Below, one piece after another: positions 1-9,229 of a stretch of DNA of 64,000 nucleotides; position 1 is the first letter of the stretch; every line of letters starts with the position of its first letter. The notes under the pieces were generated by a model. It was given only the letters and a program-made list of their open reading frames with translations. It searched no databases and was not told where the DNA came from. The translations under genes were made by a program, and so were the position numbers. The DNA is from Streptomyces sp. ASQP_92 (GTDB taxonomy: Bacteria; Actinomycetota; Actinomycetes; Streptomycetales; Streptomycetaceae), in NCBI RefSeq assembly GCF_025399895.1, contig NZ_JAODUA010000016.1, forward strand, positions 1 to 64,000, written 5' to 3'.

Positions 1-122
1 TGTGCGTCGGGCGGCCGCGGACGACCCTCACCGGGGACAACCGAGAAGCAGAGCAGACCGGTCTTCCGGGAGCCGCCTCTTCCCGCGACTGCCAGGGAAG
101 TGGGCGTCGCGACGGGGAACCG

Positions 123-713
123 TCAGAAGTGCATCATCGCCATCACGTCGGCGCTCCTGGTGCCTGTCGAGACCAATTGAATCCGCTCCCCCGGACGTAT
201 CCAGCCGATGGCCTCGGCGGCTGCGACGGCGGCCCTCTCGGCTGCGTCCGCCTCCGCGTTCAACGTCTCGTTCTCACCCTGGGCTCCCGCGACCGCAGCG
301 GCCCCGGCGGCTTGGGCCGCTTTGACGGCGGCTCGGGACGCTGCTGCGGCAAGCTCGCTGCCGTCGTCGCAGAGCTGACCCATCTGAGCAGCCTGAGACG
401 CGGCAGCGGCAGCGTTCCTCGCACAGCGGGAGTCTGCTGCGGGATTGGGCTGGCTTTCGCAGAGAACGGCGATGGCTTGCGCGGCTACGCGGGCAGCGTG
501 CTTGGCCTTGAAAAGGATCTCGGCCCATGCAGCCTCGTCTAGGTGCTTCTCGTCGGCGCCAAGCCCTTCGACATGGCGCAAGACGGCGGCGGCGCGTGAG
601 GCGGCGCTTTGAGCGCGCGCCAGGTGACTTGCCCTGAAGACGTCCTCAGACTCCTGGTGCTCAGCCGCTCCGGAGGACGTACCCGCTGCTTGGCCGTGAT
701 TCTGCTCGCTCAT
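123..713 (-). CDS. Ala-rich helical hypothetical protein
   Basis: I do not recognise this family. The start chosen is the ATG at 713, preceded by a strong GAGGAGAAGG ribosome binding site; the open frame continues upstream without a good site. The 196-residue product is rich in Ala (long runs such as AAAAASQAAQ), with no signal peptide or clear membrane span, so it should be soluble and strongly helical. It begins MSEQNHGQAAG. It lies alone, with about 230 bp of apparently empty DNA before the next minus-strand gene. Function unknown. Confidence 0.6.
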   Translation of the reverse strand: MSEQNHGQAAGTSSGAAEHQESEDVFRASHLARAQSAASRAAAVLRHVEGLGADEKHLDEAAWAEILFKAKHAARVAAQAIAVLCESQPNPAADSRCARNAAAAASQAAQMGQLCDDGSELAAAASRAAVKAAQAAGAAAVAGAQGENETLNAEADAAERAAVAAAEAIGWIRPGERIQLVSTGTRSADVMAMMHF

Positions 714-941
714 TGCCTTCTCCTCGTCGACCAGGACGACAGTGCGCGTGACGCTCTCCGCCGGCAGATCACCCCGAAAAGCGAACGATGCCGGGCAGGG
801 TGGCATGTCGGGCATCAACAGACCAGCGGTACGTGGAGGCTGGTGCGGCCGCGTGGCAATCGGTCTGGCGTCACGTCATGTGGCCTGTGACAGCGAACCT
901 TGAGCGCGTGCCACCGAAGGTTGATCGGCGATGAGGGGTTT

Positions 942-1271
942 TCACTGGCCCTGGAGATCTTGACGGATCTTGTCCCGGAGTAGGTCTACATGCTGGCTGA
1001 GAACCTCTCGGTCCTCAGCAAACCGCCTGTGGTAGGCCCCTACAGCGGAGTCTCCACGCTCAGCCAGCTCCAGCCAGATGCTGGTGTCCACGACGATTTG
1101 TTTGGCGGTCGCGAGCAGGGTGGTTACGGCTTCGACGACCTGGTCAGGCGCTTCCAGATCAACGATCCGGGCTTGCTCTAGAAGCACCTCCTCGGCAGAC
1201 CGGAGACCCGCAACCGCGCGCTGGACCGGTTCCGCTTGGTTCCCGCTGTGGACGGTCGCGTAATTCCCCAT
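942..1271 (-). CDS. small hypothetical protein
   Basis: An open frame of 109 residues from the ATG at 1271 (MGNYATVHSGN), ending in a charged helical segment. No family recognised. A longer reading from TTG at 1349 is possible, but neither start has a convincing ribosome binding site. The first codons lie in the left arm of the inverted repeat at 1254-1269, so the gene's 5' end may have been remodelled by an insertion. The region LEAPDQVVEAVTTLLATAKQ looks like genuine helical coding sequence. Function unknown. Confidence 0.45.
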   Translation of the reverse strand: MGNYATVHSGNQAEPVQRAVAGLRSAEEVLLEQARIVDLEAPDQVVEAVTTLLATAKQIVVDTSIWLELAERGDSAVGAYHRRFAEDREVLSQHVDLLRDKIRQDLQGQ

Positions 1272-1576
1272 CCTGAACGTCCCGTAATGGGCCAGGGGGA
1301 CGCCGGTGTTGCGGTCGTCGTGGCCCTGGGGACGGCGACCGTGCGTCAAGATCCCCAGGGTGCCGCAGGGTCCCGGGCCGCCCGATAGCCAGACCGTCGT
1401 TCAGGCTGGTCAGGGCTGTCCAGGGTGGCCGCAAGGCCAGCGCGGAGCGCCGCCGTAGGCGCCCTTGACCGACCGGATCAGCCGCACACTCAGTCGTCGG
1501 GCGGCCCGGTACGACCGCAGCCTAGGTGGGGAATTACGCGACGCTGATCATGAAGGTCGTGGGGAATTACGCGACC
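1254..1576. repeat. MITE-like relic with 16-bp terminal inverted repeats
   Basis: GGTCGCGTAATTCCCC at 1254-1269 is the exact reverse complement of GGGGAATTACGCGACC at 1561-1576. A third, direct copy of GGGGAATTACGCGAC lies just inside at 1528-1542. The 323-bp segment has no transposase frame. The arms form the beginning of the gene to the left and the end of the gene to the right, as expected if a mobile fragment or rearrangement joined foreign ends to both. No clear target duplication is visible. It could also be a regulatory repeat. Confidence 0.45.
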
Positions 1577-1811
1577 GCTCACACCCGCCAAGGGATGGCG
1601 AAACGGACCGTGCCTGAGCCTGGAAATGGTGAACCGCGCCGATGAACGCCACGTAGGCGTCTCGGCGCAGCTGACGGCGCCACTGTGCACGACTACCGGC
1701 TAGCTGGTCTTGCGACTGCCGCCGGAGCGCGGCGGCAGAAACCAACCCCGAGATCACAGCCCCAAAGACACCAACACCAGCGCCCGCGACCGCAGCCCAC
1801 CCCTGGTCCAT
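1548..1811 (-). pseudogene. truncated small membrane protein
   Basis: The 87-residue frame begins MDQGWAAVAGAGVGVFGAVISGL, a membrane segment followed by the juxtamembrane motif WRRQLRRDAYVAFIGAV seen in small Streptomyces membrane proteins with a long helical cytoplasmic part. The helix breaks off and the last dozen residues are encoded by the inverted repeat at 1561-1576, so the gene appears cut. The neighbour at 1886-2440 has a similar plan but is about twice as long. Function unknown; a functional short protein cannot be excluded. Confidence 0.45.
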
Positions 1812-1885
1812 GTCGGCATTATCTGCGACGCGTGAAGCCGATCAACCTTCGAGGGCACGCGCTCAAGGTTCGCTGCCACAGGACA

Positions 1886-2440
1886 TCATGCGTCGGCGCG
1901 TGGAGGCGGGAGCAGAAGGTCGCGCTCCGGGTGCTGTTCACCGCTGACGCTGCCTGTTACGCCGAGATCCGCACGCGCGGCCTCGTGGAACGCGTTGATC
2001 GAACGGAAGACGGCACGGTTGCGCTCCCGCCACTCCTCCAAGGTGCCGTGCACCTTGCCGGTGGCCTGCCAGTCAACGCTCAATGCGAACGCGTTGAGCT
2101 CATGAGCGGCCTCGACGACATCGTCACCACCGAGCAGCATGACGCGCTCGAAGGCCCGGCCGCGAAGACGCCCCACCTCCCCCATGTGCGCCTGGATCTC
2201 CGCGTCTTCCTGTACTCGCTCGCGGAGTCCTTCCTTGGTCTCGTAGAGGTGGACCGCAGCGAAGATGCACGTTCGCACCGCGTCGACATAGCCCTCGTAC
2301 GCATCGAGCTTCTTGCCGTCCCACCGAGTGATGAGCTGGTGCCTCATGCGGCTCCGCTCCATGAGGTAGTTGGTCGCGTGAGTCGTCAGCGCGCCCAACA
2401 GCACAGCGGCGACTGTGACGATCTGCTCGCCGGTTCCCAC
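1886..2440 (-). CDS. small membrane-anchored helical protein
   Basis: 184 residues from a GTG at 2440 with GGGGGAA upstream. Residues 6-25 (VTVAAVLLGALTTHATNYLM) are a single membrane segment; the rest is charged and helical (WDGKKLDAYEGYVDAV, LRERVQEDAEIQAHMGEV), probably a cytoplasmic coiled region. No enzymatic motif. An inverted repeat like the GntR operators of the AICE lies 24 bp upstream (2464-2489), so it may belong to the element's regulon. Family function not known to me. Confidence 0.6.
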   Translation of the reverse strand: MGTGEQIVTVAAVLLGALTTHATNYLMERSRMRHQLITRWDGKKLDAYEGYVDAVRTCIFAAVHLYETKEGLRERVQEDAEIQAHMGEVGRLRGRAFERVMLLGGDDVVEAAHELNAFALSVDWQATGKVHGTLEEWRERNRAVFRSINAFHEAARADLGVTGSVSGEQHPERDLLLPPPRADA

Positions 2441-2463
2441 GGTTCCCCCAGGTGAAGCCCGCT

Positions 2464-2489
2464 CCTAAAGACGTCTAGAGGATTTTAGG
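2464..2489 (-). promoter_or_regulatory. candidate GntR/KorSA-type operator
   Basis: CCTAAA and TTTAGG arms flank a 14-bp spacer containing CTAGAGGA, just upstream of the minus-strand gene starting at 2440. The text CTCCTAAAG...CTAGAGGA recurs at 19592-19610 in the control region of the AICE GntR gene. Match is by eye; binding is inferred. Confidence 0.4.
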
Positions 2490-2501
2490 TGTGGGGGCGT
2501 T

Positions 2502-2595
2502 GCTGAAACAGGGGGTGTCACGGCTCGTCACGGCCGGAACGCGCCGTACGACGGGGCGCGTGACGCTGTGACGGGTGTGACACCCCTGTTTCAGC
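2502..2595. repeat. long near-perfect inverted repeat
   Basis: The arm at 2502-2521 starts GCTGAAACAGGGG and pairs with the arm at 2577-2595 ending CCCCTGTTTCAGC; the only defect in 19-20 bp is one extra G. The 55-bp interior carries further CGTCACG/CGTGACG complementarity, so the whole unit can fold into a branched cruciform. No T-tract follows, so a simple terminator is unlikely. A protein-binding site, mobile-element end or single-strand origin are possibilities. Confidence 0.55.
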
Positions 2596-2946
2596 CGTCT
2601 GTGCGCGGCATCCTCTATATCGGCTTCCGCTTCAAGGGTGTCTAACCCACGGTGGACCTGATGATTGAGGAGAGGCAACGATGGCCTAACCGCTCATTGA
2701 GCACGAGCCGCTGAGTAGCCGGTTCAGGCGCCGTCGAGTGGCGACGGGAGGAGCAGTTAATTGCGATGCTGGTGGACCGTGGCCGAGGCATACAACTGCG
2801 ACAACAGGGCCTCACGGTAGGAGAGTTGGCTTATAAACCCTCGCAGCTACCAAGAGGCCAGTTCCCGTACCCAGCACCGGCCGTAGCCACCCAATCGAAA
2901 CCTGCGTTCGACCGACGCGATTCAAGATCGAAAGGGCTGCGGCTTG
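2596..2946. other. intergenic region with a possible coding relic
   Basis: No intact gene. From about 2713 a plus-strand frame without a good start encodes EWRREEQLIAMLV and then IQLRQQGLTVGELA, which resembles part of a helix-turn-helix segment, before drifting into non-protein-like sequence around 2840. It is most likely a decayed fragment, perhaps of a mobile-element DNA-binding protein. Low confidence. Confidence 0.25.
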
Positions 2947-4479
2947 CTAGAGGTTGTTGGGCCAGGCGTTGGTGCCGGTGGTGATGGAGCCCTTGCCGTT
3001 GCCCTTGTAGAAGTTGAAGCGTTGCTGGTTGTTCCAGAGGCCGCCCATGTCGGTGTTGCCGTCGCCGTCGAAGTCGCCGGCCAGCACGACGGGCATGCCG
3101 TTCCAGCCGTTGTCCGGCCACATGGAGACGCCGTTTTCGAGGCTGCCCTGGGCGTTGCCGTAGCGGACGAGGGCGCCGGTGTCGGAGAGGGCGACGACGT
3201 CGTCGAAACCGTCGTTGTTGAAGTCTCCGGACACCACCTTCTGGGTGTACTGCCAGGTGTTGTCGCGCCACATGTTGCGCTTCTGGCCGGTGAGCTTGCC
3301 GTCGGCAGCGGTGGTGTAGGCGTACAGGGCGCCCTTGGGGCCGGAGTTCCAGACGGCGAGCAGGCCGTCGCGGCCGGAGGCGTCTGCCTTGAAACGTGTG
3401 AGCTGGAGCATCGGGTTCCAGTCGGTCGTCTCATCGAGCCACATGGGCTTGCTGGAGGTGAGGGGACCGTTGGCCGTGCCGAGGTACAGGCGCAGGGGAC
3501 CATTGGCCCAGACGGCGGCTATGTCGGTGATGCCGTCGCCGTTGAAGTCGCCGCCGACCATCTTGGTGACGGACTTGCCCCAGGTGCCGTCGGTGTTCCA
3601 CAACGGGCGGCCGTATTCGAAGGTGCCGTCCTTGCGCCCGTAGAAGGCGTGCAGGTTGCCGTCCTTGAGCGTGGCGGCGACGTCAGTGATGCCGTCGCCG
3701 TTGAAGTCACCCGACGTCATCAAGGCCGTTACGTTGGGGACGATCGTGGCCAGGCGTATTTGCTGGACCCACCCGTTGGTGTTGTCGAGGCGGGTGTTGA
3801 CAGCGCTGGTGCGGGTTTCGGCGGGGTCGGTCCCCAGACAGCCGCCTTGCCATGAACGAGAGTTGACGGCAACGAGTTCGGGGGTGCCGTTGTTGTCGCG
3901 CAGCGCGGGTCCGCCGGCATCTCCCTGACAGATCACCGCGTCGGCGGATCCGTTCAGGCCAACAGACTTGTCCTCAAACGAGGCGAGGGTGAACGTGGAG
4001 GCGTGCAGCTTGCTCGGCACCCACTCCGTTTTGGTCCGGCCATACCCGGTGGCGGTCAGCTTGTCCGAAACAGCGGGGGCGGTGGTGGCGACCTTGACCG
4101 GGGCGATGCCAGTTACGGGCTTGGCCAGCTTGACCATGGCTATGTCGCGGTCGGGATGCGGAACGATCTGGATCACCGTGGTCACGGTTCCGCCGGTAGT
4201 GGCGAGATCGGTGCGGCCCACAGTGACAGTCGTTGCCACGGCGGGCTTGTCGGCCGCAGGGAAGCAACTGGCCGCGGTCAACACCCACTGCGGATCCACC
4301 AGTGCACCGGAACAGGCTGCGCCGTCACCGATGTTGAGCTTGGCGGTGAAAGCGTAGCTGTCACTGGTGGCGTCAGTACCGACGGTCGCTCCAGCGGAGG
4401 GGGCGGCGGCGATTCCTGTGGCTGCGACGACGGCTGTGGCAGCCGATATCCAGGCGGTACGTGCGCTTCTGGCAGACAT
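2947..4479 (-). CDS. secreted trypsin-like pseudoprotease with FG-GAP/VCBS repeats
   Basis: 510 residues with a Sec signal peptide (residues 1-31, AAAPSAGA cleavage region). Residues 32-245 have the S1 trypsin fold: LVDPQWVLTAASCF, RDIAMVKL and CQGDAGGPAL. The catalytic His is Ser71 here and the catalytic Ser is Ala188, with only Asp112 kept, so proteolysis should be impossible. Residues 250-510 carry FG-GAP/VCBS repeats with calcium-loop motifs DFNGDGITD, DFNNDGFDD and DFDGDGNTD, predicting a beta-propeller. The ATG has AAAGGA upstream. It points away from the ALF-repeat gene and may be part of the same exported system. I believe similar degenerate S1 proteins occur in other Streptomyces, so the loss may be ancestral. 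Confidence 0.85.
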   Translation of the reverse strand: MSARSARTAWISAATAVVAATGIAAAPSAGATVGTDATSDSYAFTAKLNIGDGAACSGALVDPQWVLTAASCFPAADKPAVATTVTVGRTDLATTGGTVTTVIQIVPHPDRDIAMVKLAKPVTGIAPVKVATTAPAVSDKLTATGYGRTKTEWVPSKLHASTFTLASFEDKSVGLNGSADAVICQGDAGGPALRDNNGTPELVAVNSRSWQGGCLGTDPAETRTSAVNTRLDNTNGWVQQIRLATIVPNVTALMTSGDFNGDGITDVAATLKDGNLHAFYGRKDGTFEYGRPLWNTDGTWGKSVTKMVGGDFNGDGITDIAAVWANGPLRLYLGTANGPLTSSKPMWLDETTDWNPMLQLTRFKADASGRDGLLAVWNSGPKGALYAYTTAADGKLTGQKRNMWRDNTWQYTQKVVSGDFNNDGFDDVVALSDTGALVRYGNAQGSLENGVSMWPDNGWNGMPVVLAGDFDGDGNTDMGGLWNNQQRFNFYKGNGKGSITTGTNAWPNNL

Positions 4480-4843
4480 GAAAATCCTTTGAGTGATACG
4501 GAGGTGACAGTGCCCGGGTAGTTACCTGTGCAGGCTTCCTTGGGCTGTGATCGACCGCAGCCCGGAGCGGGTTCTCCCGTGTGGCGACTGCCGGAGCGTG
4601 CACCTCGAGTACCGAGTGATGCCGGTACCTGGAGGACAGATAGCACAACGGGGCAGCAGGCTGCGCGGAGGTTACGGCGCAGCGTGCGACAGAGGGCGAA
4701 GCGCTCGCCTATGTCACGTGCGGCCGTGGTACTGGTGTGCCTATGAGCGCGGGCTAGGGCGAGAAGCGCCCCCCGCTGGAGGCGGCTGCCGAGACGCTGC
4801 TACACCATGGTTCGGTGTGACTCGGCTGAGGGCGTCGGGCGGG
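4480..4843. other. intergenic, no gene seen
   Basis: About 360 bp between the pseudoprotease start and the end of the secreted-protein gene. It must carry the pseudoprotease promoter. No convincing frame, RNA gene or strong hairpin was seen. Confidence 0.5.
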
Positions 4844-5356
4844 TCAGCCGGTGACGCGGAGCTCAACGAGTACGGACTTCTTCTTGGTGTCGCCCGCTTC
4901 GCCGAAGGTCTTGAGCGGGCCCTGGGGAGCATTGATGACGGTCTCTTTGCCGTCGGTTGTGATCTTGGCCTGAACGGGGTGCTCGTTAGGCCAAATCCCG
5001 AAGGAGTTCGGAAGCTCCAGGGTGAGGTAGCCCTGCTTACCGCTGACCGAGAAGCAGTACTGCTCCTGACCGGTGCGCGTTTCCACCACGATGTCCTGAC
5101 TGGCCTTGCAGTCGGCCAGCATGATGTGACCATCGCCACGCTTAAGGATGATCTTCTGGTCCTGAAGGATCCTCGCGGCTCCGGGATATGTGAAGTCCTC
5201 AACAGCCGAGGGCATTTCGGTCGATGAGGCGGTGGCTGTCGCGGCAGGTGTCGGCCCCTGCGGGGCGGCTTGCGCCACTGTGAAGGCCGCGATTACGGCT
5301 GAACCTGCGGCCGCGCCGATCAGGCTGACAAGAAGTGCCCTGTGAGCACGGAACAT
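4844..5356 (-). CDS. small secreted protein of unknown function
   Basis: 170 residues from ATG 5356, chosen because AGGAAGG lies at ideal distance; an upstream ATG at 5407 has no such site. A signal peptide (RALLVSLIGAAAGSAVIAAF...AQA) is followed by a Thr/Ala-rich linker and a roughly 110-residue domain with predicted beta character and two cysteines (LADCKAS, QYCFSVSG) that could form a disulfide. No catalytic motif recognised. It is divergent from the ALF-repeat toxin-like gene and next to the pseudoprotease, so all three may act outside the cell together. Confidence 0.7.
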   Translation of the reverse strand: MFRAHRALLVSLIGAAAGSAVIAAFTVAQAAPQGPTPAATATASSTEMPSAVEDFTYPGAARILQDQKIILKRGDGHIMLADCKASQDIVVETRTGQEQYCFSVSGKQGYLTLELPNSFGIWPNEHPVQAKITTDGKETVINAPQGPLKTFGEAGDTKKKSVLVELRVTG

Positions 5357-5634
5357 CTTCACAACTTCCTTCCTAGAAGGCAGGGGTGAGCACAGTTCCC
5401 ACCCCAAGGATTCACATCAGTAAAGCACATGTAAGATCAAGTTAAATTCGCCCCCAAGAGCCCCACGGGACTTGGGTGGCTGTGGATTGAGCGCCCCCGA
5501 GGAAGCTCTCACCTATCCTGCTTCGAACCCGCCGATTCGCCTCCATTCCGACGAAACGGACAAGTCGACGGACGGCTAGAACTCGCGGGCCCTCCACGGC
5601 TGTTAGGGCGTTGGACTAGGAGGGAATGCACGGC

Positions 5635-8600
5635 ATGAAAAGGGGATCGAGCTCTGCACGAGCACCCCAGCCCATAGACAGACGGAGGGGCCGCAGGGGG
5701 GGTGCGGGGTTGCGCTGGGCATGCGCTGCGCTGCTTCCCTCCACATTGCTCACCGGACTTCTGACCGCCACGCCTGCTTGGGCCGATGCGAATGACGACT
5801 TGTACCGGCCGTCAGACCGGGCATTCGCCGTCGAGCTGTGGAAGACCGGCGGTCCGGGAGTCAAGGAGGCGGCCGAACAGGCGCTGCTGGGCAGCGACGG
5901 CGACGTCAGGGCGTTCCTCGCCGACAGGGAGCGCATCCAGAACCTGGATGACCGCGTTGACGTTGCCAGCATCTATAACGCTGGCGGCCCTGCAGTACGA
6001 GATGCCGCGCAAAAGGCGCTCAAGGGATCCACCGACGAGGTGCACGCTTTCATCAGGGACGGCTGGCAGGCTCCGCTTCGGCAGGACCAGCGCGTCGAAG
6101 CTGCGACGGTCGTCAACTTCGGTGGGAATGGCGTCAAGGACGCAGGCACCGTAGCCCTGAAGGGCACGCCCGAAGACGTCAAGAACTTCCTCGAAGTCGG
6201 TCAGTACAAGGCGCGCGAGACGGACGACCGGGTACTGGTCGCACAGATCATCAATGACGGCGGCCCGAACGTAAAGGCCGCCGGCCAACTCGCTCTCAAG
6301 GGGAGCCCGACCGACATCGCCGAGTTCGTCGAGGTCGGCCAGTTCGTTGCCCGCAACCGTGACCAGGAACACGCCACTATCGCCCAGCTCAACGAGCAGG
6401 CGGCCAAGGCTGGCCAGCAGGCGGAGGAAGCAACCAAGAGAGCCGAGGACGCCTCCCTCAAGGCAGTCAAGGCTTCGGCTAAGGCTAAGGAGGACGCGCA
6501 GACCGCAGCCGAACAGACCGTAGCAGCCCAAAAGGAATCCAAAATTGCCGCAGGCAAGGCCTTGGAGGCTGCCGGCGCCGCTCGGGCCGCCGCTGCGGCT
6601 GCCCAGGAGGCAATCGGCTCGGCCAATGCTGCCCAGCGCGCCGCCCGGGTTGCTGCCCTAGCTGCCTTGCAAACCGCCAGTGCCGCGAACGCCGCCGCCG
6701 GCGCGGCGGCAAAGGCCTACAGCTCCGCCCTTGCGGCCAGCCAAGACGCCAGCAAGGCTGCCGAGGCCCGGGATGCGGCGAAGAACGCCCGGACGGCCGC
6801 CGCCCTCGTACGCACCTCAACTCTTATTGCACAGCGCGCCGGCGATGCCTCCCGTGCCTCTCAGAAGGCAGCCCTTGCGGCGAAGAGTGCGTCTGACAAC
6901 GCCCTCGACGCAGCTAACTCCGCAGAGGCGGCTAATCGGGCCGCGAATGCGGCCGGTGTGCACTCCGGTGAGGCCCAGGCTGCCGCTGATGAGGCGCGCC
7001 GCCATGCTCGAGAGGCCAACCGCGCCGCCGATGCCGCAGCCACACTGGCGGGCAGGGCCGCCGAGGCCGCCGACGAGTCTCGCAATGCGGCCAACAAGGC
7101 TGCCGACTACGCGGATAAGGCGGCGGCAGCCGCCGAAGACGCAGCGAAGCATGCGGGCGAAGCCGCCGGTGCAGCTACGGAGGCCACCAAGCAGGCCCAC
7201 GCGGCTGAGGAAGCTGCTAAGCAAGCCACTGCGGCCGTTGCTAATGCCAAGAAGGTCTATGCGGTCGCCCGGGACAGCGAGACGGAAGACCTCGCCACTC
7301 GCACTAACGCCGCCATCGAACGCGCCAAGACGCACAAGGCCCAGGTCGAACAGTTCACCTCTGCCACGGCGGCCGCCGTGGTCGATGCACGGGAGCTGGA
7401 CGAAACCGCCGCCTCTCTTGCCGCAGAGGCCGTCAAGCCGAACCCGGACAAGAGCACGCTCGCGACCAAGGGCCGTGACCTCGCCATGCGAGCCATGAAG
7501 TCCCGCGGCTCCTGGGAGCAGGAAGCTGCCGCACAGGCACTGGCCGGCACCGACCAGGATGTCCTCGACTACCTGCTCACCGGCTGGAAGAAGGGCGTAC
7601 AGGACGAAGTCCGCCAGCGGGTCGTGGACCTGTCCACCCAGAACCCGTTCGAATCGGTGCGCACCGCTGCCCAAGACGCGCTCAAGGGAACCAACCAGCA
7701 GATCAGCGACTTCTACACCACCGGCCAGTACACCGTCGGGCGAATCGACTACCGCGTCCTCGTAGCCCAGATCTACAACGACGGTGGACCAGGTGTGAAG
7801 GAAGCTGCTACGGCCGCCCTCAAGAGCACCGACACCAAGGCACTGATCGCCTTCGTCAACAACGGCCAGTACAAGGCGCGAAACATCGACGAGAGAGTCC
7901 TTGCTGCCAGCCTGGTCAACGACGGCGGTCCGGAAGTCAAGGCCGCCGCCACCATCGCCCTCGCAGGCTCCGCCGACCAACTTCACACATTCATCCAGGT
8001 CGGCCAATACATGGCGGATCGCAAGGACCAGCTCGCGAGCACCCACATCGCCCAGGTCGAATATCTGATCAACCAAGCCGATGGAGTCGCGGCGGAGGCC
8101 CAGAAGAACCGCTGGCTCGCTGCTAAGGCCGCCGCTACAGCCAACAACGCTGCCAAGGAAGCCCAGGACGCTGCGAAGTCAGCGCAGGATAGTGCTGACA
8201 AGGCCCAGGGATACTCCGCAGCGGCCAACAAGTCCGCCGTTCAGGCCGAGAAGTCTGCCACCCAGGCTATGAAATCAGCGACCACCGCTCGCAGCGCTGC
8301 GGATCGCGCCGACCAGGCCGCTGAGAGTGCCACCGAATCGGCAGAGCAGGCTGAATTCTCCGCCACGTACGCCCGTGACTCGGCCGCCCAAGCCAACCTC
8401 TACTCCAAGGAAGCCGAAAACTCCAAGCTGGCTGCGGGAGCAAGCGCCCAAGAGGCGAAGGAGTTTGCTTCACAGGCGTGGAACGATGTCCTGAAGAAGC
8501 GGGAGGCTGAAGAAGCCGACCTGAGGAAGGAGGCTGAGGATTGGCGTAAAAAACAACAAGAGCAGAAGCCCAAGAAGGCTTGCTACGTGCCCATAAACCG

Positions 8601-9219
8601 GGACAGCCTGCCGATCTGCGCATACGACCCAGCCAACATCGAACTGAAGACGTGGGAACCTGACGAAAGGCTGACGGAGTTCGTCTGGGCCGTTACAGGC
8701 CTGAATGACGTAAAGGCCTGCATCAAGGATCCTGCCCTTACTCAGTGCTCGATAGCTCTCATGATGGTGCTTCCGCTACCGGGAAGTAAAGCCAAGGGGC
8801 TCGTGGAGGGAGTCGAACTCCTTGCCGAGGGCACACGGATCGGCAAAGCGGCTAAAGCTGGGAGCGAAACAGTATGGGACGGGATCAAGGCAACACAGCC
8901 TGTCTATAGCGGGTCGAAACTCCCTAAGTCGTTTACTCTGGCAGCAGGTGAAACCGAGGTCTGGGTCCACGGTAATGCGACGGAACATATCGCTGAGTAC
9001 CTCCAGGGTATGGTTCAGCGTGGCGCGACGAAAGCCCAAGTTGATCTGGCCACTCAGGCGCAGCTCAAGAGTTTGCAATCTGCAGTGCACGGGGCAGGAG
9101 TCGGCGGCATACCCTTCGACAAGCTGATCATAGTCGGCGGCTGGGAGCTAAAATTCGGGGCGCCGAGGAGCCCGGGGCAGCTGCCTGCCCTCGTCCACGC
9201 GCTGTATACGGGAGGATAG
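5635..9219 (+). CDS. ALF-repeat polymorphic-toxin-like exported protein
   Basis: Start 5635 is preferred: AGGAGGG ends 10 nt upstream, while the ATG at 5626 is only 1 nt from it. The 1,194-residue protein has a long Arg-rich signal peptide ending ATPAWA. Four ALF repeats of about 45 residues follow (about 60-240; signatures VLVAQIINDGGP, AAGQLALKGSP), then an Ala-rich coiled region (about 245-600), four more ALF repeats (about 625-815), a second coiled region (about 820-970), a Cys-containing hydrophobic stretch and a distinct C-terminal domain (about the last 110 residues, VHGNATEHIAEYL...GGWELKFG). Repeat stalk plus variable tip and a tightly linked small gene match polymorphic toxins. The toxic activity is not identified; His residues in HGNATEHIAEY are candidate catalytic residues. 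Confidence 0.8.
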   Translation: MKRGSSSARAPQPIDRRRGRRGGAGLRWACAALLPSTLLTGLLTATPAWADANDDLYRPSDRAFAVELWKTGGPGVKEAAEQALLGSDGDVRAFLADRERIQNLDDRVDVASIYNAGGPAVRDAAQKALKGSTDEVHAFIRDGWQAPLRQDQRVEAATVVNFGGNGVKDAGTVALKGTPEDVKNFLEVGQYKARETDDRVLVAQIINDGGPNVKAAGQLALKGSPTDIAEFVEVGQFVARNRDQEHATIAQLNEQAAKAGQQAEEATKRAEDASLKAVKASAKAKEDAQTAAEQTVAAQKESKIAAGKALEAAGAARAAAAAAQEAIGSANAAQRAARVAALAALQTASAANAAAGAAAKAYSSALAASQDASKAAEARDAAKNARTAAALVRTSTLIAQRAGDASRASQKAALAAKSASDNALDAANSAEAANRAANAAGVHSGEAQAAADEARRHAREANRAADAAATLAGRAAEAADESRNAANKAADYADKAAAAAEDAAKHAGEAAGAATEATKQAHAAEEAAKQATAAVANAKKVYAVARDSETEDLATRTNAAIERAKTHKAQVEQFTSATAAAVVDARELDETAASLAAEAVKPNPDKSTLATKGRDLAMRAMKSRGSWEQEAAAQALAGTDQDVLDYLLTGWKKGVQDEVRQRVVDLSTQNPFESVRTAAQDALKGTNQQISDFYTTGQYTVGRIDYRVLVAQIYNDGGPGVKEAATAALKSTDTKALIAFVNNGQYKARNIDERVLAASLVNDGGPEVKAAATIALAGSADQLHTFIQVGQYMADRKDQLASTHIAQVEYLINQADGVAAEAQKNRWLAAKAAATANNAAKEAQDAAKSAQDSADKAQGYSAAANKSAVQAEKSATQAMKSATTARSAADRADQAAESATESAEQAEFSATYARDSAAQANLYSKEAENSKLAAGASAQEAKEFASQAWNDVLKKREAEEADLRKEAEDWRKKQQEQKPKKACYVPINRDSLPICAYDPANIELKTWEPDERLTEFVWAVTGLNDVKACIKDPALTQCSIALMMVLPLPGSKAKGLVEGVELLAEGTRIGKAAKAGSETVWDGIKATQPVYSGSKLPKSFTLAAGETEVWVHGNATEHIAEYLQGMVQRGATKAQVDLATQAQLKSLQSAVHGAGVGGIPFDKLIIVGGWELKFGAPRSPGQLPALVHALYTGG

Positions 9220-9229
9220 GAGGCAGGCG

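Noticed and set aside
6817..8076. 419-codon antisense frame within the ALF-repeat gene
   Set aside because: It is the complement of the Ala-rich repeats and shows no start signal or domain.
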